A stretch of DNA of 34,439 bases from NCBI GenBank assembly GCA_016650365.1, contig JAENVV010000005.1:1-34439 (forward strand). The letters are read 5' to 3'. The position numbers were made by a program, and so were the translations under genes. Below the pieces are notes generated by a model that ran no database searches, was not told where the DNA came from, and saw only the letters and a program-made list of their open reading frames with translations. The stretch is from Acidimicrobiia bacterium. GTDB lineage: Bacteria; Actinomycetota; Acidimicrobiia; Spongiisociales; JAENVV01. How positions within the stretch are numbered: the stretch's first letter is position 1; every line of letters begins with the position of its first letter. Positions 23,415 to 32,075 of this stretch are shown in pieces.

Positions 23415-24011
23415 TCAGATCCCGGTGCCGGTTTCTGAGCGTCTTCGGAAGTCACGCTCGTAGCGGCTGATGGTTTCAGCTGCCCGATCAAGGATTTCAT
23501 CGACTTCCCGTTCGGCATAGCCGCGCATGGAAATGGGAAACACTTTTCTCGCAACCTCGGAGGCGTCAACAAGCGGCGACGGTCTGCCCGTCTCACATGC
23601 GTACAACGTTCCAGAGACCCGGTTCAGGAACCGGTCTACTTCCTTCAGGTTATAGCCTCGGAAGACGACAGTGAGGGCCAGTCCGGTGATTTCGTCGGAA
23701 GTGAGTCGCTGGAACGGCTTGGCAGGCGCCAACTCGTACCCGGCTTGCGCCCGCTCGTAGGCACCGACAATCCGGCCTGCCCGCTCAAGGAACTCGTCAA
23801 CGGCCTCATAGTCGTAGCCTCCCGTGACCCACGGAAAGGCTGCCAGTCGGATCTGGTCACTCGTGACGGGAAGCGCCTCGCCGAGGTTCCTCTCGATCAC
23901 AAGCAATGATCCAGCCACCCGGCGCCTCATATGATCGACCTCGCGGCGCGCGTACCCGCGACCGGTCTTCAAGAATCGTTGTCTTGCCGCCTCCGTTGCG
24001 GTCAGCGCCAC
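23415..24011 (-). CDS. DivIVA-repeat protein
   Basis: This protein of about 198 residues contains four copies of the DivIVA-domain core pattern G-Y-x3-(E)-V-D-x2-L-x-R: G-Y-A-R-R-E-V-D, G-Y-D-Y-E-A-V-D-E-F-L, G-Y-N-L-K-E-V-D-R-F-L and G-Y-A-E-R-E-V-D-E-I-L. The later copies are preceded by (T/A)-S-(D/E)-type segments and an F-P or F-R before the G-Y. True DivIVA/Wag31 has one such domain plus a long coiled coil, which is missing here. These repeat proteins occur in actinobacteria without a defined role. GTG 24011 is preferred over GTG 24020 because GGAGGT lies 7 bases before it. It is the first gene of the selD operon. Confidence 0.82.
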   Translation of the reverse strand: MALTATEAARQRFLKTGRGYARREVDHMRRRVAGSLLVIERNLGEALPVTSDQIRLAAFPWVTGGYDYEAVDEFLERAGRIVGAYERAQAGYELAPAKPFQRLTSDEITGLALTVVFRGYNLKEVDRFLNRVSGTLYACETGRPSPLVDASEVARKVFPISMRGYAEREVDEILDRAAETISRYERDFRRRSETGTGI

Positions 24012-24034
24012 CGCAAACACCTCCGTTGTGCCCG

Positions 24035-24040
24035 ATCATA
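24035..24040 (-). promoter_or_regulatory. Candidate -10 box of the DivIVA-repeat/selD operon
   Basis: TATGAT, five of six bases of the -10 consensus, lies on the minus strand 23 bp before the GTG at 24011, in the 87-bp gap shared with the divergent greA gene. No clear -35 box is seen at the usual distance. The assignment is tentative. Confidence 0.3.
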
Positions 24041-24098
24041 GAACTACACACATGAGATTTGTGGCATTGCGGGACATTTCGGGTAGTAACCTCGTGAA

Positions 24099-24578
24099 AT
24101 GAACAACGAAGAAACAACCTGGCTCACTCCGACCACTTTTGAGCGGTTGAAAGCCGAATATGCCGAGTTGACCGGGCCTGGGCGCATCGAGATCGAGGCG
24201 CGGATCGCCGAGGCCCGCAGTCACGGAGACCTTCGCGAGAACGCCGACTACGACGCCGCCAAAAACGCCCAGGGCATGATGGAGGCACGCATTCGACAAC
24301 TCCGCCATATTCTCGAAAACGCGGTAGTGCGCGAAGCAAGCGACTCCGGCAAGGTAGAAGTTGGTTCAATCGTTGTCGCCGTCGATGCCGACGGCGATGA
24401 AATGGAGTACTTCGTCGCAACCCCGGAGAACAAGGTTCGCGGCTACGTCCTCGCCTCACCGTCCTCGCCGATGGGTCTTGCCCTCCTCGGGGCGACCGTC
24501 GGCCAGGAGGTCACCTACCAGGCTCCTGGTGGAACGTTCACGCTCAAAGTGGTGGATATCAAGCCGTACCAGGGGTAA
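24099..24578 (+). CDS. greA: Transcription elongation factor GreA
   Basis: GreA rescues backtracked RNA polymerase by stimulating transcript cleavage. This 159-residue protein has the N-terminal coiled coil (about 10-80) with the tip acidic motif inside G-D-L-R-E-N-A-D-Y-D-A-A-K, which inserts in the polymerase channel, and the C-terminal FKBP-like domain starting near V-G-S-I-V-V-A-V. The end P-G-G-T-F-T-L-K-V-V-D-I is usual. The start is ATG 24099; its ribosome site is weak. mgtE follows 16 bp after the stop. Confidence 0.96.
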   Translation: MNNEETTWLTPTTFERLKAEYAELTGPGRIEIEARIAEARSHGDLRENADYDAAKNAQGMMEARIRQLRHILENAVVREASDSGKVEVGSIVVAVDADGDEMEYFVATPENKVRGYVLASPSSPMGLALLGATVGQEVTYQAPGGTFTLKVVDIKPYQG

Positions 24579-24594
24579 CTGGAGGACGAAATCC

Positions 24595-25974
24595 ATGGTC
24601 AAATTCCGTCTCAGGACCCCCCGCGAGCACGCGACCCACCTACGGAAACGGGCGAAGACCGACCCGCGCGAGGTTGAGGGATACCTTGATAGCCACCTGG
24701 CCGAGTGGACGGCGCTCGCCGAAGCCGACCCGGCCGACGCCGCCGATATTCTCGAAGAGCTCGGAGAGGACGCCGCCTCCGACCTGTTACTTGAGCTGAC
24801 CAGCCAGGGTGCGGCCGAGGTACTGGACGAACTTCGCAGCGATCTGGCAGTCGACCTTGTCGAACGCTTCAGCCCCGAAGCTTCTGCAAGGATCTTGGCC
24901 GCTCTGACGCCGATGGAAGCCGCCGACATCATCGGCCATCTGGGGGCCGAACATCGCGACGCCGTGCTCGAAATCATGGCAGACGATATGTCGAACACCG
25001 TCGAGTCGTTGCTCCAGTATCCCCCGGATTCGGCTGGCGGCTTGATGACCACCAAAGTGGCGGCTTTGCCGGTAACCATCACCGCCGGGCAAGCCATCGA
25101 AGCCGTGCGCAAGATGCACGAAGTTCTCGAGGACCTCTCATACGTCTATATCGTCGACGATGAGCAACGCCTCCTCGGAGTCCTATCATTTCGGGACCTG
25201 GTTTTCAATCCGCCAGAAGTTGGCCTTGAAGGGGTAATGGTCGCCCATCCGGTCACCGTCACGCCGTTCACCGACCGGGAGGAAGTAGCGGAGCTAACCA
25301 CCCGGTACAACCTTTTCGGACTCCCCGTCGTCGAGACAAACGGTCGACTGCTGGGCATGGTCACCACCGAAGCCGTCATCGACGCGGTTCAGCAGGAAGC
25401 GTCCGAGGACTTCGCTACCGCCATGGGGGCCGGTAAATCAGAGACTCCATACTCTTCGATTTATCAATCGGTGCGGAACCGAATTCCCTGGTTGGCCGTC
25501 AACCTCGTCTTGGCGTTGGGCACCCTTGAAGCAATCAGTCGCCAGTCGGGCGTTATCGCCAACCTGCCGGTCCTGGCAGCCCTTATGCCACTCGTCGCCA
25601 CGCTCGGAGGAAACGCCGGAGCTCAGAGCCTGGCGGTCACGATCCGCGCCCTGGCCACAGACGACGTTCCCCGATCCGAGATACCAGGGATCTTGGGGAG
25701 ACAGCTCGCCATCGGCGCCCTCTCTGGATTGGCGATTGGCACCCTCGCCTTCGCGGTCTCGCTGACGAGAGCGGATGTTTCGGTGGCGGCGGTCGTCGGC
25801 CTCGCTTCGTTCACGAACCTGGTCATCGCCACCTCGGCCGGTTCCGGCATCCCGCTTCTCCTCCGAAGCCTCGGCTTGGATCCTGCCCTGGCGTCGAACA
25901 TTTTCGTGACCTTGATAACCGACCTGACCGGATTCGGCGGATTCCTCGCCATGGCGTCGATCCTGCTGTTCTAG
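24595..25974 (+). CDS. mgtE: Magnesium transporter MgtE
   Basis: MgtE is a gated Mg2+ channel of the inner membrane. In order, this 459-residue protein has the N domain of helical repeats (about 20-125, with A-D-I-L-E-E-L and A-A-D-I-I-G-H-L), a CBS pair (about 130-255), a connecting helix and a five-helix pore domain (about 285-459). The pore shows L-G-G-N-A-G-A-Q-S and the terminal L-I-T-D-L-T-G-F, where the conserved Asp coordinates Mg2+. The ATG at 24595 has GGAGGAC 7 bases upstream. The same frame is open further upstream inside greA, but that part is an overlap artefact. N-domain and CBS sites normally close the channel when Mg2+ is high. Confidence 0.96.
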   Translation: MVKFRLRTPREHATHLRKRAKTDPREVEGYLDSHLAEWTALAEADPADAADILEELGEDAASDLLLELTSQGAAEVLDELRSDLAVDLVERFSPEASARILAALTPMEAADIIGHLGAEHRDAVLEIMADDMSNTVESLLQYPPDSAGGLMTTKVAALPVTITAGQAIEAVRKMHEVLEDLSYVYIVDDEQRLLGVLSFRDLVFNPPEVGLEGVMVAHPVTVTPFTDREEVAELTTRYNLFGLPVVETNGRLLGMVTTEAVIDAVQQEASEDFATAMGAGKSETPYSSIYQSVRNRIPWLAVNLVLALGTLEAISRQSGVIANLPVLAALMPLVATLGGNAGAQSLAVTIRALATDDVPRSEIPGILGRQLAIGALSGLAIGTLAFAVSLTRADVSVAAVVGLASFTNLVIATSAGSGIPLLLRSLGLDPALASNIFVTLITDLTGFGGFLAMASILLF

Positions 25975-25998
25975 GACAGCCAGGCGACCAAACTCCAA

Positions 25999-27582
25999 TC
26001 AGGCAGGGAAGTCAATGATGGTGGCGCCACCGGATCCTGCGTCGGACTCGAGCAACTTCATCAACGCCTCGACAACCTCGGGATCAAAGGCCGTGCCCGA
26101 ACCGCCAAGAATCTCGGCAATCGCCGCCGCCCTCGGTCGTCCGGGCCGGTCAGGCCGGTCCGCTCTCATCGCTTCGAAAACGTCTGCCACATGGGCGATC
26201 CGACCGAAAAGCGGAATCGCCTTGACGCTGAGGCCGTCAGGGTACCCGCTACCGTCGAATGCTTCGTGGTGAGCGCGCACCGCCGCGGCAATCTCCGGGC
26301 GCGTAGCGTCCACGACAAGGTTATATCCGTGAATCGGATGCTGCTGGACGGCCAACGTCTCGTCATCGGTGAGCGCCCCCGGCTTCATCAAGATGCTCTC
26401 CGGCACCCCCAATACGCCGACGTCATGAAGGAGGGCAGAAACCCGCAACCGTTCAACGTCGACTACGGAAAGCCCCATCACCTCGGCAAGTCGGACGGAT
26501 AACTCGGCAACTCGTCGGGACCGGTTCACCAGGCGGGGAGCCTTAAGGCCCAGGGCGGCAAGGAGCGCAGCCACGACCGGACCCATCGATCCGATGAGTT
26601 CGACCGGACCCGAATCACCACCGACCAGGCGGGTGCAGTTCTTTCCAGCATGCTTGGCTTCGTAGAGCGCCCGATCCGCCGCTTCGACGAGGGCCGCCCC
26701 GTTGGCAGCGTGATAGGGGTGAACCGCCACGCCAAGGCTTATGGCAACCGACCCAACCGTTGGCAGGCTCAGGTGGTTGACGGCCATCCTGACCCGCTCA
26801 GCGGCTCGCAGTGCGCCATCAATATCGGTTTCAGGGATGATGAGGGCAAATTCTTCGCCGCCGACCCGACAGGGGATGTCGGACTCGCGGACCGAACCAA
26901 GAATGGCCGTCCCCACGGCACGAAGGACCTCATCACCGACGGAATGCCCGTACGCATCGTTCACAGCCTTGAAGTCATCGATGTCGGCCATGATCACGGC
27001 AAGCGGGCGGTCATAACGCCTGGCCCGCTCAAGCTCTTCGACCAGGCGATCCCAGAAGAACCCGTGATTCTTCAGGCCGGTCAACCAGTCCGTTACCGAG
27101 ACCGCTTCGAGCCGTGAGACAGTCGCCTCCAACTCGTGATTACGTTCAATCTCGGCTTCGTACCGTCGTTGGATTTCTTCGAGCAGGGGCCGACTGGCCT
27201 CCGCGGACAACATGCCTGAGCCGGCTGACACCGCCCGAACCGCCGCCACCAGATCGTCGAGTTTACCTTTGACGATGAAGGCGGCCGTTCCGGTGGCAAC
27301 CATGTCGACTACGGAGTCGACATTGGAAAAAGACATCTGAGCGATCACATCGAGGCGGTAGCCGAGCAGGTCGCGCAACCTCCGCACCGTCGTGTCGGCG
27401 GTCATGCCCTCAACACCAACATCGATCAGGACGATGGTTGGTTGGGCGGTCCTGGCAACCGCCAGGGCTTGCTCACCGGATGCGACAGATCCAACGACTT
27501 CAATATTCGCTGCAATCATCGCCTGTTCGGAGACGGCCCTGGCAGTCGCATCGGGATCCACAATAAGGATTCGCGAGCTCAT
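25999..27582 (-). CDS. REC-GGDEF-HD-GYP cyclic-di-GMP signalling protein
   Basis: This 527-residue cytoplasmic protein has three domains. A receiver (1-120) has D9, the phospho-acceptor D54 in V-L-I-D and K in V-K-G-K. A short coiled coil (about 130-160) leads to a GGDEF diguanylate cyclase, with intact G-G-E-E-F at 241-245 and an inhibitory site R232-x-x-D235 (R-E-S-D). A C-terminal HD-GYP phosphodiesterase has H386-D387, K-P-G, H-H-E and G-S-G-Y-P. All signatures look functional, so one protein could both make and break c-di-GMP under phosphorylation control. No histidine kinase is nearby. Its 3' end is convergent with mgtE, 24 bp apart. Confidence 0.93.
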   Translation of the reverse strand: MSSRILIVDPDATARAVSEQAMIAANIEVVGSVASGEQALAVARTAQPTIVLIDVGVEGMTADTTVRRLRDLLGYRLDVIAQMSFSNVDSVVDMVATGTAAFIVKGKLDDLVAAVRAVSAGSGMLSAEASRPLLEEIQRRYEAEIERNHELEATVSRLEAVSVTDWLTGLKNHGFFWDRLVEELERARRYDRPLAVIMADIDDFKAVNDAYGHSVGDEVLRAVGTAILGSVRESDIPCRVGGEEFALIIPETDIDGALRAAERVRMAVNHLSLPTVGSVAISLGVAVHPYHAANGAALVEAADRALYEAKHAGKNCTRLVGGDSGPVELIGSMGPVVAALLAALGLKAPRLVNRSRRVAELSVRLAEVMGLSVVDVERLRVSALLHDVGVLGVPESILMKPGALTDDETLAVQQHPIHGYNLVVDATRPEIAAAVRAHHEAFDGSGYPDGLSVKAIPLFGRIAHVADVFEAMRADRPDRPGRPRAAAIAEILGGSGTAFDPEVVEALMKLLESDAGSGGATIIDFPA

Positions 27583-27626
27583 ACTCTCTCGTTATCGGCG
27601 CCTGGAGGGCAAAGATTGACCGCTAA

Positions 27627-28169
27627 TCACGATCCGAGGGAAGCCTGGCCCATCGGTTCATATGGTCCCCGGAAAATCAGCCGGATCCCGTCGACCAGCT
27701 CGACCAGGAAGTGCTCTTCGAGAAGGGCGGCATCTTCAGCCAGGGCGTCAGCGGTGTCATATCGACTCGCTGCACCAACCGCGGCAAGATCCGAGACCAC
27801 TCTGACCGAATTAGCGGCCGGATACTCTTCGACAATGTCGCGCATGAGGTTTTCCATCTCGTCAAAGGTATATTCCTCGTCTCCAACGACCACGATGAGG
27901 GCATCGACCCCATCGTTCATGGTCTTCAGCGACGCGACCTCATAGGCGATGGGATCCACGGCCGCCGGTGTTGAGCCGTTTGTCGAAGGAGCCGTCGAGG
28001 AGGTCGTGGAGCCCTGAGCACCACTCTGCGTCGCCGAACCAGAGCGAATCGTGGTAGCCGACGAACCGGCGAGGGTAACGGCAGTGGTCGAGGCAGCCTC
28101 GTCATCACCACGGTTGCAGGCGATGCTGGCCAACAGGAGTAGAACGAGCAATGCGATTCGTGTTCTCAT
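27627..28169 (-). CDS. Lipoprotein of unknown function
   Basis: This 180-residue protein has a basic N-terminus and a lipobox A-S-I-A-C18, then a Ser/Thr/Gly-rich linker to about residue 70. A folded domain of about 100 residues follows, with several acidic stretches (G-D-E-E-Y-T-F-D-E-M-E). I recognise no family. The start codon follows a fair purine-rich site. It lies 44 bp before the REC-GGDEF-HD-GYP gene on the same strand and may be co-transcribed. It is divergent from the M23 peptidase gene, with the inverted repeat at 28204-28237 between them. Confidence 0.8.
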   Translation of the reverse strand: MRTRIALLVLLLLASIACNRGDDEAASTTAVTLAGSSATTIRSGSATQSGAQGSTTSSTAPSTNGSTPAAVDPIAYEVASLKTMNDGVDALIVVVGDEEYTFDEMENLMRDIVEEYPAANSVRVVSDLAAVGAASRYDTADALAEDAALLEEHFLVELVDGIRLIFRGPYEPMGQASLGS

Positions 28170-28203
28170 ACCGTCCTTTAACGATGGGGGAAAGTCTATG
28201 GTT

Positions 28204-28237
28204 CCCGTCCCAAAAAGACGATAGTATATGGGACGGG
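28204..28237. promoter_or_regulatory. Perfect 9-bp inverted repeat in a divergent promoter region
   Basis: CCCGTCCCA (28204-28212) and TGGGACGGG (28229-28237) are exact reverse complements with a 16-base AT-richer spacer. The spacer contains TATACT on the minus strand (28223-28228) and TAGTAT on the plus strand (28222-28227), both like -10 boxes. The repeat lies between the lipoprotein and M23 genes, so an operator over divergent promoters is plausible; a hairpin role is also possible. Confidence 0.45.
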
Positions 28238-28262
28238 GCTAGTTCGACATGGGTATGGGAGC

Positions 28263-29534
28263 ATGACCAGGTATCTCGGGATTCTGATGCTTACGGGTTT
28301 GCTTATGGTGAGTCCGATAGTCGCAGGCGCCCAGACCACCCCTAACCCGTCCGACCGGTTGTCGATGTGCGATCCCGTCACCCTCAGTGACCTCTTCCCG
28401 GAACCCGTCGAACCGGCACCCTTTGATACGCCGATTTCGATTGGCGGTCGCGGCCGAACACCGATCGCCCCCGTCACGCCCCCCGTTACCCCCGTTACCG
28501 TCCCTCCCGATGCGCCGGAGGTGAATTGCCGCCCGTTCGTCTACGAGATGGGATCCCCGGTTGGTCATGCTCCCGGCGTGATTTCCGGGTTCGGTGCCGA
28601 CCGACCAGAAGGCCGGAAGCACAAAGGCGCCGATGTCGGCGGATCAAAGCTCACGCCCGTCTACGCGGTTTCCGACGGAGTAATTTCATTCTTTGGCAAT
28701 GAATGCTGCAGCCTGGCTGTTCGGCATGCGGATGGATGGACCAGCTACTACATCCACCTGAACAATGACTCCCTCTGGGCTGACGACGGCGCCGGTTGGG
28801 GCATCGCCCCCGACCTCACCATTGGCACGCCCGTCAAACGTGGCCAACTTCTCGGTTGGATCGGAGACTCTGGTAACGCCGAAACTACGGTTCCTCACCT
28901 CCACTTCGAGTTGAGAATGCCCGACGGTACTGCAGTCGACGCGGTCCCTTCGCTCCAGGCTTCCGAGTCGACCTCGACCGCTGCAGCCATGGCCGGCCTG
29001 GCGGTCAGCCCGGAGATCGTGGAATTCGATATGACCGGCCCGTTCCGCTTCCCCTACGTTGACGACGACGGAAGCCACTATGAAGCAGCCATCGGTGAGC
29101 TAACCGCCCTGGGGTTGGTTACTGGCTGTGGACTGCCGCTCGGCTCAGCCTTTTGCCCGGACGCCCCCGTTTACGGAGCCGACGTCGAGAGCTTCATTCA
29201 CAACGCTTTCGGACTGGACCTGTCGGCCAGGGACATCATCCAATACGAGCCTCCGACGGGCACCAGGGCCTTGACCGCCATCGTAAGCGTGTTCGACTGT
29301 GGAGTCGGTCGCTACTGCGACGGCGAGCCGCTGACCGCCAGAGGCGTGGCTCAAATGTTCGCGGCCATCGGTGATACCGCTCCGGTCCGCACCGGACCGA
29401 CGGTGCTCGGACTGGCCGCCTGTGATCTGCCCCTGAGCGATCCCGATGTTGTGATCACCCGAGCTGAGTTCGCCGCCGCGGCCGTCGACCTCCTCGGACT
29501 AGCCGCCGAAGTCGAATGTGGGGCGGCCGACTAG
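28263..29534 (+). CDS. Secreted M23 family peptidase (LytM-type) with C-terminal SLH-like region
   Basis: This 423-residue protein has a signal peptide likely cleaved after A-G-A (residue 23), then a Pro/Val-rich linker (about 45-85). The M23/LytM peptidase domain (about 95-230) carries the metal motif H-K-G-A-D (HxxxD) and the H-L-H-F-E-L end motif (HxH). M23 enzymes cut peptidoglycan cross-links. After about 260, two SLH-like repeats (Y-V-D-D-D-G-S-H-Y-E-A-A-I-G-E-L followed by G-L-V-T-G-C) and Cys pairs suggest surface attachment. It acts outside the membrane, in cell wall remodelling. The ATG at 28263 has a weak site (GGGAGC). Confidence 0.9.
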   Translation: MTRYLGILMLTGLLMVSPIVAGAQTTPNPSDRLSMCDPVTLSDLFPEPVEPAPFDTPISIGGRGRTPIAPVTPPVTPVTVPPDAPEVNCRPFVYEMGSPVGHAPGVISGFGADRPEGRKHKGADVGGSKLTPVYAVSDGVISFFGNECCSLAVRHADGWTSYYIHLNNDSLWADDGAGWGIAPDLTIGTPVKRGQLLGWIGDSGNAETTVPHLHFELRMPDGTAVDAVPSLQASESTSTAAAMAGLAVSPEIVEFDMTGPFRFPYVDDDGSHYEAAIGELTALGLVTGCGLPLGSAFCPDAPVYGADVESFIHNAFGLDLSARDIIQYEPPTGTRALTAIVSVFDCGVGRYCDGEPLTARGVAQMFAAIGDTAPVRTGPTVLGLAACDLPLSDPDVVITRAEFAAAAVDLLGLAAEVECGAAD

Positions 29535-29541
29535 GCAGGCT

Positions 29542-30360
29542 CTACTCGCGGGGGCTGACCGTATAACCGGCGTCAATCAATCCTGCCCGAAAGTCTCGCG
29601 CCAGGCGGTCCGTTACCGGCCCTGGTTCAAACGAGAACTCGCCAAGGCGAGCGACCGCGACGACTTCCTTGATCGTCGACATTACAAACACCTCAGAGGC
29701 CGAGACGATTCGTGAGAGATGGAACCGACCCTCAAGGACCTCTTCCGCCAGATTGAGGACGTAGCGTCGCGTGATGGAGTCGAGGATCAGCAGATCCAGC
29801 GCGGGGGTTTCGACTACGCCGTCGATCACCCAGCCAATGGTGAACGTGGGACCTTCCAGGACGATGTCGTCATCGCTCACGAGCAGGGCATCGTCGAATC
29901 CCCGTTCCCTGGCAACCCGGCCGGCGTTGACATTTGGCCCGTAGGACAGTGTCTTGGCTCCCGCCAATTCCCAGGGGCGCCCTGCAGAGTGCCACGGTGC
30001 CCGAATCGGAAGCAAGGCCAAGTTTTCCAGAAGAGCCGGCAATGGTTCCGAGATAACGACGACAATCGGAGGAGCCACTATCTGATCCGGTCCCCCGCGG
30101 GTGGCGATCACTCGCACGATCCCATCCCCCGCCTCCCGGGCGGCGGTCGCAATCCACGCTTCAAGCTCGTCTGCGACCGGAAGCGTCATCCCCAGGGCTG
30201 CGGCCGACCACTGCAAACGTTGAATATGTTCGGTCAGCGCAAAGGCGCGCCCACCATAGGATCGAAGTGCCTCGAAACAACCGTCCCCCCGAACGAATCC
30301 TGCGTCGTGAACCGACACCGTGCCGGCTTCTGACGGCTCTCCGTTGATCCAGACCGTCAC
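29542..30360 (-). CDS. Class IV PLP aminotransferase / aminodeoxychorismate lyase-like
   Basis: This 272-residue enzyme has the fold-type IV PLP family layout: W-I-N-G at the start, then D-A-G-F-V-R-G-D-G-C-F-E, the PLP lysine K136 in A-G-A-K-T-L-S-Y-G, and E169 in V-L-E-G-P-T-F. It could be 4-amino-4-deoxychorismate lyase (PabC, folate pathway) or a branched-chain/D-amino acid aminotransferase; sequence alone cannot decide. The start is GTG 30360, directly after the nadE stop (TGA then GTG, no spacer), so translation is coupled. It is convergent with the M23 gene, 7 bp apart. Confidence 0.88.
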   Translation of the reverse strand: MTVWINGEPSEAGTVSVHDAGFVRGDGCFEALRSYGGRAFALTEHIQRLQWSAAALGMTLPVADELEAWIATAAREAGDGIVRVIATRGGPDQIVAPPIVVVISEPLPALLENLALLPIRAPWHSAGRPWELAGAKTLSYGPNVNAGRVARERGFDDALLVSDDDIVLEGPTFTIGWVIDGVVETPALDLLILDSITRRYVLNLAEEVLEGRFHLSRIVSASEVFVMSTIKEVVAVARLGEFSFEPGPVTDRLARDFRAGLIDAGYTVSPRE

Positions 30361-32019
30361 TCATCCACCCCGATACTTGGATGTAATCGGGAGTCGCCGA
30401 TCCTTACCGAACGCCTTGACCGAAATCTTGACCCCGGGGGCAGCCTGCCGACGTTTGTACTCGTTGTGATCCACCAGTCCGCACACCCGTCGAACCACGG
30501 CTTCGTCATAACCCTCGGCGACGATCGACCCGATCGATCGATCTTCCTCGATATAGCGCTCAAGAATCGCGTCCAGGATCGGGTACTCCGGGAGACTATC
30601 CGAGTCCTTCTGATCCGGGCGGAGTTCGGCCGAAGGAGCCTTGTCGATAATGGACTGGGGAATAACGACTCCGTTGCGATTGCGCCAGCGGGACAGTTCA
30701 TACACCTGCATCTTGAATACATCTTTGAGCACTGCGTATCCGCCCGCCATGTCGCCATACAGGGTGGCATAGCCCACAGCCATCTCTGATTTGTTCCCGG
30801 TGGCGACCACCATGCCCCCGAATTTGTTCGAGACAGCCATGATGAGGGCTCCCCGCACCCGCGCCTGGAGATTTTCCTCGGCGACTCCGAATTCGGTTCC
30901 GACAAATACCGGCTCCAAAGTCTTGAGGTGGGCCTGGAAGATGTCATCCATGGGGAGCACGTTGAAACGGATACCAAGCCGATCGGCCAACTCCTTGGAG
31001 TCATGAATCGACCCCTCGCTGGAGAATCGCGAAGGCATCGAGATCCCCCACACATTCTCGGGGCCGAGCGCGTCTGCCGCCAGCGCGGCTGTCAAGGCCG
31101 AGTCGATCCCCCCGGAAAGCCCGATGACGACATGCTTGAAGCCATTTTTGCGAACGTAGTCCCCAAGACCGGTAGCGAGGGCCGAGTAGAGCTCCTCGTT
31201 CGGTTCCATGGGTGTCGCGAGCGAGCCTGCCGGGCCAGGAGCAACGCCGGCCAGGGGAACATCAACCACAAACCGGTCCTCGACGAATTGAGGCGAGCGA
31301 TGCAGGACCGTGCCGTCGGCGGCCACAACCAACGACCCACCATCGAACACGAGCTCGTCCTGGCCACCAACGAGGTTCACATAGACCAGCGGCACTCCGG
31401 CCGCCCGGGCCCGACCAACGAGCATCTGTTCGCGGGCGGCTGCCTTGCCAAAGTCGTAAGGGGACGCATTGATATTGATCAGTACCTCAGCTCCCGACGC
31501 GGCTTGCTGCGCAGCGGGACCGTCGGCGAGCCAGATGTCCTCACAGACCGAGACACCCAGGTTCACACCGATAACCCGGTGGAGATCGGCAGGGGCGCCA
31601 CCCCGGACAAAGTACCGGCTCTCGTCGAAGACTCCGTAGTTGGGTAGCAAGACCTTGTGATAGGTGCCGACAATCTGACCCTGGTGCAGAATGGCAGCCG
31701 CATTCGCCACGGTGCGAGACGTGGCATCATCGGGTTCCTCATCGATCTCATCGGCTCGGTCGACAAAGCCGACGACGGCCACGATGTCGCCGACTTGCTC
31801 GGCAATCTTGTTAAGTGCGTCGAGGTTGGCAGACACGAACCCGTCGCGGAGTACCAGGTCCTCCGGCGGGTAGCCTGAAATCGACAGTTCGGGGAAGACC
31901 ACGATCTGGGCCTGCTGAGCGTGCGCCCATGCGATCGTTTCGACAATGCGACTGGTGTTGGTATCCAGGTCCCCAACGGTGAGGTTTAGTTGAGCGCCGG
32001 CGATCCTGATGTGGTCCAC
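30361..32019 (-). CDS. nadE: Glutamine-dependent NAD+ synthetase
   Basis: NadE performs the last step of NAD biosynthesis, amidating nicotinic acid adenine dinucleotide with glutamine as nitrogen source. The 552 residues contain an N-terminal nitrilase-like glutaminase with the triad E44 (F-P-E-L), K122 (Y-H-K-V) and C159 (V-S-V-C-E-D). The C-terminal synthetase has the PP-loop G-L-S-G-G-I-D-S-A and later G-N-K-S-E. The start is GTG 32019 (V-D-H-I-R-I), which leaves 56 bp to the divergent M20 gene. It is followed without spacing by the class IV aminotransferase gene. Confidence 0.96.
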   Translation of the reverse strand: MDHIRIAGAQLNLTVGDLDTNTSRIVETIAWAHAQQAQIVVFPELSISGYPPEDLVLRDGFVSANLDALNKIAEQVGDIVAVVGFVDRADEIDEEPDDATSRTVANAAAILHQGQIVGTYHKVLLPNYGVFDESRYFVRGGAPADLHRVIGVNLGVSVCEDIWLADGPAAQQAASGAEVLININASPYDFGKAAAREQMLVGRARAAGVPLVYVNLVGGQDELVFDGGSLVVAADGTVLHRSPQFVEDRFVVDVPLAGVAPGPAGSLATPMEPNEELYSALATGLGDYVRKNGFKHVVIGLSGGIDSALTAALAADALGPENVWGISMPSRFSSEGSIHDSKELADRLGIRFNVLPMDDIFQAHLKTLEPVFVGTEFGVAEENLQARVRGALIMAVSNKFGGMVVATGNKSEMAVGYATLYGDMAGGYAVLKDVFKMQVYELSRWRNRNGVVIPQSIIDKAPSAELRPDQKDSDSLPEYPILDAILERYIEEDRSIGSIVAEGYDEAVVRRVCGLVDHNEYKRRQAAPGVKISVKAFGKDRRLPITSKYRGG

Positions 32020-32075
32020 GCCGCAAGACTATCGCGCTCGACGGACCATCGGAGCAGACCCTAGGATTGCCGCTC

